Origin: Rhododendron vialii
Lineage: Eukaryota > Streptophyta > Magnoliopsida > Ericales > Ericaceae
Reading direction: 5' to 3'
Assembly (NCBI RefSeq): GCF_030253575.1
Contig: NC_080564.1
Coordinates: 9,468,501 to 9,532,500, forward strand
DNA length: 64,000 nucleotides
Part shown: positions 55,214 to 64,000 of the stretch, in pieces
Layout: each line of letters opens with the position of its first letter
Numbering within the stretch: the stretch's first letter is position 1
Notes under the pieces: model-generated
Databases searched by the model: none
What the model saw: the letters and a program-made list of their open reading frames with translations, nothing else
Told to the model about the DNA's origin: nothing
Translations under genes and position numbers: made by a program

Positions 55214-55868
55214 TACATACACAAGTCTAGATGTACATCAATACAAAGAACAAAGCACCAACATCAAATTCTGACCAATGAGGTCATCAGGAAAGATTTC
55301 TCTTCAATTCGGCGGCCTCCCTACTCCCGATTAATCAACACCCAATCTCCTTGCTCAATGAAGCCAGACCGCCGCCGCCTCTCCTCCAATAGACGGTGGA
55401 GAAATTTTGGTAGGAGAAACTAGAAAGAACTTGGGTCTTACCGTTTCCTATGATTCTCCATATTTCTCCGACGAGTTTTCAGTCAATCGAAGAAGGGTGT
55501 CGGTGTTTTTGGATTTGAATATTTACCAAAATAGAGAAAAGTTTTTTTTTATTATTATTTGCTGCAATTTTGCAATCTATTGTATCCATATGCGCATAGA
55601 TTGTGGGTAAGGAACAATTTGTCGGTAGAATTTATTGGACTGATAAAGGGGAGATAGTGTTCACCTTCCTATGGAGAGAGAGGAAAAAACTTACGGAAGG
55701 TATTTTTATTCAGAGGGTGGGGTTGAATTGGAGGCGGAGCCTCCTAGGCAGCCATGGGACTGAAAAGAGAGAAAATCATTTCTTCGAGAGAAAATTTGAG
55801 GGTAAAAGGGGCAATTGGCATAAATAGTCGTGGCACTAGAGAATAGTGTCATGGCATTAGGGGCATCG
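54950..55868. mobile_element. Long-TIR element, about 0.9 kb (Mutator-like / possible Pack-type)
   Basis: Terminal inverted repeats of about 160-180 bp: left GACACTATTCTCTAGTGCC, TGCCAATTGCCCCTTTTACCC, CCATGGCTGCCTAGGAGG, AACCTCACCCTCTGAATAAAAATACCTTC; right (inverted) at about 55690-55855 with the same blocks and few changes. The 0.5-kb interior has a CT microsatellite and a GC-richer part (about 55300-55410, AGACCGCCGCCGCCTCTCC) unlike intergenic DNA. No transposase. TSD not resolved. Confidence 0.75.
55169..55209. repeat. (CT)n microsatellite
   Basis: About 20 CT units inside the long-TIR element. Confidence 0.95.
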
Positions 55869-55869
55869 A

Positions 55870-56263
55870 TTGACTATTAGCTTATGTCATAAAACATCAT
55901 TTTGCGGTATCATTACCTTCGTTGCCAGGCAACAGAATCAAATGTTTTACTATCATTTTTGTCTTCAAATCTCCAATGACTGGAGCCAAACGCTGGGTTT
56001 GGAAATACTGAAAGGGAAGATAAAATAAGGGGAAGATAGGGAGAATTTAATACAGAAGGGTTCTTTCTGCTTGGTTGATTTTGCAATAAAAGAAACGAAA
56101 ATGGCAAGAAATATTAGAACAAAAGAAAGATAAGAAAGAAGGTCACTTTCCACTTCTATTTCTTGGATTTTAACCTTTCCTCTTTAATAAACTAGGAATC
56201 AAATTGTGAGGGAATTTTTGGTGTCTCTCCTTTCCCTCTTCCCTTAGAAGTTCTAGACAAACT
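55870..56263. other. Short AT-rich spacer
   Basis: No gene or repeat recognised between the long-TIR element and the solo LTR. Confidence 0.4.
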
Positions 56264-56268
56264 ATAAT

Positions 56269-58617
56269 TGTAGAGACCCGTATTAAATTTTAAAAATTTT
56301 AATGTTTGAGTTGCAAATTATGTGAATAATAACAATAATGTGGAGAATGTGATTTGGGTTGAATGTGATAGAATTTGAAAGTTTGGGATATGAGTGTTAG
56401 GCACATGTGTATGAGTATATATATGTAGGGTGTGCGTGTAGAGAATCAATTTCTCATTTCCCTTCTCTCTCTACTCTCGCCTCTCTCTCCCTCTCTCGGT
56501 CCTCTCTCTCTCTCTCACTCGGCTCTCTATCTCTCTCTCTCTTGTCTCTCGAAATCAAGCTATAAACTCGAGACCCACGAAGATTCACCTTCATTCCACC
56601 TTCCACACGCAATCTTGAGCTCGTATTTCGTTGGGTTTAGCTCGGAGAGGAGTATTCGATTGATTCAAGGTTTTCGGAGCTAGAGCTTGCTTGATTGAGC
56701 TTGGGTTTCGTTCTTCGACTTTGAGGTAGAGATTTCTCACTTCTATTATATGTTTATGTGTTGATTTGGTATTTAAATCGTGCCTTAGATCGTTGGTTTC
56801 GTTGTTGGAATCGTTCTTGTGAAATCTAAAAATCGTGCACTGAAAACCTAGGTCCTACCAGTAGGAGTTTTGTCCCTACCGGTAGAAACGTTGTCCAGTA
56901 GTGTTTTTGGTGAAATTCTAGTCTCCTACCGGTAGGAGGTTGTGTTCTATCGGGAGGGAATGAAAAATTTGCATTTTGGCAAAATTTCGAACGAGCAAAA
57001 CTTTTTCATCCGAACTCTGTTTTGGGCATATCATATATCAAAATTGATGTACAGAAAATCTACTTTCCAATGGTGGTGGTCTTATCTCCTAATTCTTAAC
57101 CGACTAGGTTTGGTAGCCAAAATAAGATAGATATGTTCGTATATGTTGGGAAATCCTTTTCCTTAGAATCGTTTGGGTGAGACATGGATGTTCTTAGGTT
57201 CTCCTGAGTACTTAATTGAATGGTTTGACGAGACTAGTGGTATACTTAAAGGCTTTGTAGTGGTCGTTGGGTTCCATATGAGTCCTTTGACACTGAAATG
57301 AAGGTTTAGAGAACATAAGGTATATAGGTGGGGGAAGGTTGTATGTGTTGACATGTGATGTGAAAAACGAATGTGTAGAACGCTCCTTTGAGTTAAACAA
57401 TGCTAGGCGTGGATACATGAGACATTTTCCTTATGATTGATATGTGGTACATCTCTTGCGTGACCTGTACGGTTTCATGGGTTGCAGGGTGGAAATCCAT
57501 GAATCGTTGTGAGAGAATATCCCTTGATATGTGAGTGCTTGTATGGTGATGAGAAAACTAATAACGTAATGATAATAAGTTGATTAAGATGAAATTATCC
57601 GTACTACTTCTATGTGAATAAGTCTTCGTTATGAGTTCACTATATGTGATTGAGATGAATGACTAAATTGTAAAGTGTATCGGAGGAATTGTGGTATGGT
57701 GACCTATGATGTGCGACTTGAATTAGCTCCATCAGTGAGGGAGGTACTAGTGGGGAGCAACGGGACTCCGTAAATGGCCCGGCAGGAGCAAATGCTCATA
57801 ATATATTCAGGACCTACCAACAGGAAAGGTGTCTGGTAGGGGGTATCGGGATCCCTTAAATGGCCAGGTAGGAGCTTTTGCTCATGACACAAAACGATTA
57901 GGAAATTGTTACATGATGTGAATGAAAAGAGGTTATCATGGTGAAAGTATGAATGGTATTAAAGACATTTACATTGTGATTCTTTGATTACGATAATTTC
58001 ATAAGTCAAAATATCGGATTAGTGATTTGAAATAAGATGAGGGGCAGTGTTAGTCATGAGAAAATCATTCAGATAGTAAGTTCTCGTGGTCAAACTAAAG
58101 TCATGGTATGTAGTCATGGTACTTCATTTGTGTTTTGACTTTGGGGCCATTACTAGTCGAGTTTTGTTTCTCCTTGAGATACCGTACCTTGCTTCTGTTA
58201 TTCATTCTACATGTCCTCCCATTTGCACATAATGATTGTGTAGATATCTCTACTGGGCTAGTGTAGCTCAACTTATCATTTTTCAGGTGTGATTCCAGAA
58301 CAGTAGCATGAAGTGAAGTGCATACATTCTAGTGCATATCTTCAGTAGCATGAAGTGAAGTGCATGCATTCTAGTGCATATCTTCGGAAGAGGTAGTAAA
58401 GGAGACACTTAGACATTTTGATAAAATATGTTTTGTAAATGTAATAGAACCTTAACTCTAATTCTTTTAATGATGTAATATGTTTAAACTCTTGGAGTTG
58501 GATCTGTAATTTAATGACTATGATATGGTGAACTCTTTTGGGTATTATGTAAGATAATGTGAGGAATTTATTTATGAAAAGCTATGTTTATTTATGTTAA
58601 AAATCGAGAGCGTGACA
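56269..58617. mobile_element. Solo LTR, 2.35 kb, with perfect 5-bp TSD
   Basis: Starts TGTAGAGACCCG and ends AAATCGAGAGCGTGACA. ATAAT flanks both sides (56264-56268 and 58618-58622). No second LTR or gag-pol in the window. The termini parallel those of the LTR at 30129-32697 (TGTAACGACCC ... ATCGAGGCGTTACA), suggesting the same broad lineage. Inside: a CT-rich leader-like zone near 56460-56545, several CTACCGGTAG palindromes (56855-56950) and two diverged copies of a unit of about 75 bp (AAATGGCC.GG.AGGAGC...TGCTCAT, near 57770 and 57857). Confidence 0.9.
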
Positions 58618-59690
58618 ATAATGGTTGAGAAGATTAGTTGTGCTATTTGCTTGTGTTTGATGAATTTTTGCCTGACATATCCGGTGTACCCAAAAAAATG
58701 AATTTCTGCCTGGAGATGGATGCATCGATATATTGCCGCATCTTCTGAGATTGTCACGGCCCATGAATTTTAATAAAAAATCCGATCAAAGAAACTGTAA
58801 TAGTTAAGAGTATGATTTCCACCGTGCCTGTTCTCTGGAGAAGCGAGGCTTCGGCATGCTTGGCGCCCACAATCTTCCCCATTTTCCAGATACATATCCC
58901 TAATAAGAACGAGAAACTATAAACGTTTATCCGATTGTTCGGAAATATATATTCAATAATTCAACCCAATATGAAGAAGTTTGGCCTCCATCTTTTCAAG
59001 CAAACATTATGCATTACAGTTTTCTGATGCAAATGCGTCTTAACAGAAAATTGAATAAACGAAGGAGGTTCCAATGCCCCATTTTAAGGTTCAATGATCA
59101 AGAAATTATGAAGCAAAGAACAAGTCATCTGCCGCCTTCCACTGATTTTCCACTCCGATTGTGCACCAGATTGTTGCTTCTTTTACCCTTGAGAGCACTT
59201 GGCAGCTAGTCTCCAAAGGTCAAAAAAGCTAACACAAGTTTTCTATACCATAAAAATTGCAAAACAACACCCACTGCTCATGAGATAATGACAAGGTGCA
59301 TGTGGTTACCTGCCAGCCAGAAGCATATAGATAGGCCGTCCAAACAGATGTATGGACAAACTATATTCCATTTGCATTCAAACGGACTAAAATCCCACAA
59401 AACGTCAATGGAATAAGCAATACTTCTAATTTCTAAATCAATTCCGAAAAAGCTCCCCACGTCAAGACAAAATAATGTGCAAACTTCATGCTTAAAGGAA
59501 ATAGAAGGAATACAGATGGAAAGCCCCAATGGCAATGCCCAAGTACCAAACAATCATCCATTCATCAAGAACCTAAAACAAATCTCTCTATTCAACTAAT
59601 TATTGAGCGCTCCTTTCAAGAGCCACCCACAAAAAAAATATCAAGAGGGTATCGAACTCCAACAAGATATCATCAATGGCAGAACATCCA
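58618..59690. other. 3' flank of the VDAC gene
   Basis: No additional gene. Contains the presumed VDAC 3' UTR (read leftward from 59690). The open frames here have no domains. Confidence 0.4.
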
Positions 59691-62600
59691 TCAAGGCTTG
59701 AGAGCAAGGGCCAACCCAAACCTGGGAGTCTTGTCCAAGGCCTTAGTGTCGAACTCACTAGAGATGGTCAGAACCGATTTGGGTATCAGTTCATGCTGCA
59801 AGACGGCCCCAAGCTTCCCATGATTGTTGAGCTTTGTTTTGACCAATGTCAGGTTATCAACTGCATATGATCCTCCCACAGTAAATGTGTTCTCGTTCGT
59901 GGAAAACCTTCTAGTAATCTCTCCAACAGTGGAACTCTTCTTTAATTGGTCGAAATTGTACACGTATGATGCCCTTATAGAATCTCCTTTATCGCCCCTG
60001 GGGAAGAAAACAACCAACAATTGGAATCTACAAACAATATCGAATCATTGTCAAGTGAAATGGATGTTATCGTTCCTAATAAAACTCTCCCTTTGAGGTA
60101 CTTGACTTACAAAATGATTGAAGCGCAAGAGTCTGGTTGGTTCACACTAACACCAGCAGTGTACTTGGAAAATTTGCCAGAATTGGTCTCATAGCCTGCC
60201 TCAGCACCAAAGGCAATAGTTGGAGTGCCGATTGTTGCTGAAATATCAACAACAGGGGATTGGTTCAGAGCAGCAGCCGTAGTGAAGGTTCCATGGTAAT
60301 GGTAGTACTGAACCTCTAGCTGCATAAGACAATACAAGTTTTGATATTGGAAAGCTAGAGGAAATAATACATCCGTCCACAAACTATGAATAACTGCAGA
60401 GAGCAAAACTTGATGCAGTGTTGGCAATGGAACATTCGTCTTAAATAACAGAGGGGCCCACCCAAGAAAATACATTACTCCCAATACTGCATTATGTGGT
60501 TCATCACGTGTCCCTACACTAATTGGTAAACAAAAGCTACTGTTACTTTAGGAGGTGTCTTTGGATGAGCACCTTGCCAGAGTTGTAGTCAGGAAGTTTG
60601 AATGATGCAATAGCTTTTGTTGATGGGATGATATCAGTGACAGTTAAAGTTGTCGAGATCTGCAAAAACAGAGTGATAAGAGCATTTGCTCAGTGAAAAA
60701 AGATGACTTTATGTTTATCATAAGAAAGCCAAGGTGTTGAGAAACCCACATTTGATTCTGTATCAAATTTGACATCAAGTACTGTGTTGTTGTATTTGTA
60801 TTGTGTCGCCACATCCCCAGCAGATAGCCCTCCTTTCTTCACTGCAGTTGACGTGATGGCCTACATTGAAAAAAATATTAGAAAAAAGAATACAGAAACT
60901 TAGTTGAATTGAGTTCTCATACCCTATGAATCTGAAAAATCAAACTCAACTCAAATCAGCCACTGCCATGTAGGACTAACAATTCTCGTTGGGTTATAAG
61001 GAGCTACTTAAGTTTTTAACCAAAGAAAAGTGGCCAGGTTTGAATCCCCAAACATTTAATCTAGCTAATACATTCATGGCCATCTATACTAGATATCATT
61101 ATGTCAACCAAAACTAACCGCTGTGATCTACTCAAAGTTTGGTCATTTCAAGGAAACAACAAATACCTTCCCGTTTCCACATGATCTGATACGAGAATTA
61201 CACACATACCAAAATGAACCCAAATTCATCAAAACGCTATAAGACATTCCACAGCAATTCCTCCCTCCATCCCAAATTGTTTATCCAATTGTGGAATTCA
61301 ACTTATTAAGAGATCAAGTTACTACAATCAAAAAGCTTCGAGGTCCAACAATACCCTTACTTTTCTGGCATTAAATGAGAAGGTACTTTCTCCAATACAT
61401 AATTTTGTAAAAGAGAGGGCATTAAGGTAACTTTTAGAAGTCAACTTAAAACTGGACACACATTTTGGGACATGTAAAAGTCAAAAAGATGGACAAACAA
61501 ATTGGGACGCATGGGAGTAGTTGTTTTGACAAGAGCTATCTCTATTAAAGGACCTCACATGCCTTAGATACCAGGTGACATTTTTACTGTAAAAAATTCT
61601 ATACTTGTTATTTTAATATTTTTCTGACTTATTTGGTTGTAATCCAATACATTTAGAATTGTGTATGCTTATGCACTATGAAGCACAAACAATTGGTCAA
61701 AAATCACGTACCCGTGTCGGACACTTCTCGCACCCCTGACACTCTTTGAACATTCTACGGACATAGGTCTAACAAGCAAGTCAAAAGTGACCTACTTCGT
61801 TTTCCATTTTGTTCACTAGGACACTCTAGGGATACTCTAGAACATGCTCCGGACATTGCGAGGGCACTCTATCGAATATAGACACTATGGCACATGTTGC
61901 ATCAAATGGAGTAGTTAAATCTAGTTATAGCTTAGGGAATTCTTCTTTTTGTACGGTCAATGATGGTCTATAGACGACAGTTACAATACAATAATGACAA
62001 ATGGGAATGGTACATCATTTTTCGTTGAACTACTATTGTGAATGTAGTGACAAATCTTAATGATGCAACAACAGAAGTGAGTGAAGACACGTTGAATTTT
62101 CCTATAAGCCTCATTTTTAAAAAAATTCATTTTTTATTCTAACATTATGTACTAATACTAAACGTACATGGACATATTTTATTTAACGTGTCCCCAATGT
62201 GTCATATCCTCCATTTCTAAGAATTTGTTCGCTGTGTCAGACACTCAATGTCGTGCCGCATGTCCGCGTCGGTGCTATTTAACATGTGCATGGACCATGC
62301 TCTAATGCTCAGTTGTAACATCGAGTCATTGACTTATTCGGTATTAATTTTGATGATTCACGGTTCACATTGGATAAACTTCCAAAATCTCAATGATTCA
62401 CTTGGACCATTCTTATTTGCTATGTACTTAAATGTGTACACCTCAAACATTTTCAATCATATCCAAACCATACCATACATATTCATTTACTATGTAAAAG
62501 TTTATCATTTATATTTTGACTCAAAACCTATTAGAACTTGGAACCAAAGTCTGCTTTTCCAAGAGCATTTACCTTCACCGTAGGAATCCTAAGATGCAAT

Positions 62601-63889
62601 CCCAATCTTTCAGGCAAAAATTTCAGGAAAAGGTAGATTGGTTTTTTGAGTAATGGTGGGTTCAGTCTTATTATGGGCAACCCAGTCCTTCAACTCAAAT
62701 GTTTTGCAGAATAACAAATATCAGATTTCACTTTTGACCAATCCAACTTAATGATCTTTCCCATCTAGTCGCCCATTCAACCATGAGAATGCAAATTGCA
62801 AATGACCTATTGAGTCAACAACTTCATAATTGAATTACCTCTAGCTGTGCAATGCATTCAAATCAGCCAGATGTGCATAAGCTTATTTCTGGAAACCATA
62901 CCAGAAAGTAATTCCAAATCATCTCCACAAAGACCGTCCCCACTCCCTTCATTTTGTCACACGCAACCCAAATGAAAAAACAAATCACCATAAATGAAGG
63001 AAACATCCTCTCTATACTTGTTTTCCCCATAAATAATCACCAAACACAAAACGACAATTCGTAGAAGCTTCCAGCAATCAATATCACCCTTCCCCAATCC
63101 AAATCCTTTGTACTTCCAATGCTCTATACTACTTTTATCTTGCTAAAGAAATGTCACCCAAATCACCCACACTTAGTTCCAGTTCCTAATCTTTGGCCTC
63201 CAAAAGAATTCTTTACGCACATGCAAACATGTTTTAAGTGAAAGCCTTTTATCATTCTGTTCCCGACTGACACGGACTCTCGAACTAAAAAACAAGGCAA
63301 CCGCAAGGGAAACTACTAGACATGCCCTCATTATGCATACAACGCGTCACATAGATAATAAACGACACTTCGTAGAAGCTTCCAGCAATCAATATCACCC
63401 TTCCCCAATCCGAATCCTTTGTACATAAAATGCTCTCTACTACTTTTACCTCGCAAAAAAAAAAAAAACGTAACTCACATCAGCCGCACTTAGTTCCGGT
63501 TCCTAATCTCTGGCCTCCAAAAGAATTATTTACGCACACACAAACATGGTTTAAGTGAAAGTCTTCCACCATTTTGTTCGCGTCTGACTACAGACTCTCG
63601 ATCTACAAACAATGCATCCGCAAGGGAAACTACTAGACACGCCCTCATTTTGCACACAACACATCACGTAGATAATAAGCACCATTGCTTTCAAATCAGA
63701 AACTGCTAACAGAACCTAGATTATTGAACCACAATTCTCCAGAGTATCTAAACAATCAGAATAATAAAACGAACAGTCCAGGGTCATGCCATTAGAGAGG
63801 GACGAAAAGATCGATCCATACCACTCCAGTGTCACTGTAGGTAGAAACCGAGAATTTCTGGTCGGTGATGTAGTCCTTCGTAAGCAGAT
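59691..63889 (-). CDS. Mitochondrial outer-membrane porin, VDAC (3' five exons; first exon off-window)
   Basis: VDAC is the 19-strand beta-barrel channel that passes metabolites and ions across the mitochondrial outer membrane. Minus-strand exons: 63889-63822, 60860-60750, 60659-60573, 60319-60111, 59997-59691, all GT-AG and phase-compatible; together 260 residues. They read LLTKDYITDQKFSVSTYSDTGV | AITSTAVKKGGLSAGDVATQ... | ISTTLTVTDIIPSTKAIASF... | LEVQYYHYHGTFTTAAALNQ... | GDKGDSIRASYVYNFDQLKK...RFGLALALKP. The first exon shares 63889 phase 1 (an Asp codon is split) and should encode the usual 16-residue M-x-K-GPGLY-type start, giving about 276 in total, the plant norm. No first exon is visible up to 64000. 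The gene is intact where seen. Intron 2 is 3.0 kb and carries a MITE and a tandem duplication. Confidence 0.95.
61261..61516. mobile_element. Stowaway-like MITE in VDAC intron 2
   Basis: CTCCCTCCATCCCAAATTGTTTATCC at the left pairs with GGACAAACAAATTGGGACGCATGGGAG at the right, the CTCCCTCCGTCCCAAAT-type termini common in plant MITEs. Distinct subfamily from 8541 and 35562. Confidence 0.75.
61707..62280. other. GTGTC/GACAC-rich stretch in VDAC intron 2
   Basis: ACCCGTGTCGGACACTTCTCGCACCC near 61708 and GTGTCAGACACTCAATGTCGTGCCGCATGTCCGCGTCGG near 62236 bound a segment dense in CGGACA/GTGTCC words; a similar word cluster is near 2360-2395. Probably an old element end; no structure can be delimited. 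Confidence 0.35.
63061..63682. repeat. 311-bp tandem duplication in VDAC intron 2
   Basis: GTAGAAGCTTCCAGCAATCAATATCACCC begins at 63061 and again at 63372. The copies align through CTTCCCCAATCC.AATCCTTTGTAC, TCTGGCCTCCAAAAGAATT.TTTACGCAC and GGGAAACTACTAGACA, with modest divergence. It ends about 140 bp before exon 2. Confidence 0.9.
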
Positions 63890-64000
63890 CTAAATTCAAT
63901 CACCAACAAAATTCCATCACCGTAAGCACAAATAAACACATACGTAAACCAAAAAAACAAACAAAAAACAACGGGGAATTCGATCGATACAGGAAAATGG

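Overview
The window is nuclear DNA from a flowering plant, almost certainly a core eudicot. It shows AT-rich intergenic DNA, GT-AG introns of 0.1-4 kb, plant-specific protein families (SHORT-ROOT-type GRAS, NPH3/RPT2-like BTB, plastid APS kinase) and dense plant transposons (CACTA, hAT, Harbinger and Stowaway-like MITEs, solo LTRs, LINE remnants). A placement in the asterids or Ericales would be only a guess. No rRNA or CRISPR array was seen, and no intact tRNA gene was recognised.

Five confident protein-coding genes are present: (1) a single-exon SHORT-ROOT GRAS transcription factor, minus strand, 12969-14468; (2) a seven-exon plastid APS kinase, minus, 22762-28161, reconstructed as a closed 302-codon frame; (3) a four-exon BTB/NPH3-like gene, minus, 37041-43810, 630 codons, with an unusual serine/threonine-proline repeat tail; (4) an intronless ribosomal protein eL26/uL24 gene (RPL26), plus, 53472-53912; (5) a VDAC porin gene, minus, 59691-63889, whose first exon lies beyond the right edge. 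A small secreted-peptide candidate (40829-41056, plus) lies inside the long intron of gene 3. The genes do not form an operon or one pathway. Recalled Arabidopsis neighbourhoods place VDAC beside RPL26 and, in paralogous segments, RPL26 beside a BTB/NPH3 gene or an APS kinase, so the right-hand two thirds looks like a conserved ancestral block inflated by transposons.

Left part (1-8217): an inverted-repeat element at the edge, then a complete non-autonomous CACTA transposon (1475-8214, TSD ATT) carrying a LINE remnant and a spliced-structure exon of a KIN-7 kinesin. Region 8.5-22.7 kb holds SHORT-ROOT, a Stowaway-like MITE, a 395-bp near-perfect palindrome, a retroposon with an 11-bp target duplication, and a hAT element with a Harbinger MITE nested in it. 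Region 28.2-36.4 kb is mostly transposon: a LINE 3' end, a 2.6-kb solo LTR and a tight cluster of at least seven small inverted-repeat elements. Region 44-53 kb contains a solo LTR, a Harbinger MITE expanded by internal duplication, and a local segmental duplication broken by later insertions. Region 54.9-58.6 kb holds a long-TIR element and a second 2.3-kb solo LTR with a perfect 5-bp TSD.

I found no clear new multi-gene system. The observations most worth following are the kinesin exon captured by the CACTA element, the palindrome, the truncated NPH3 domain with its repeat tail, the gene nested in that gene's intron, and the duplicated splice acceptor in the APS kinase gene.
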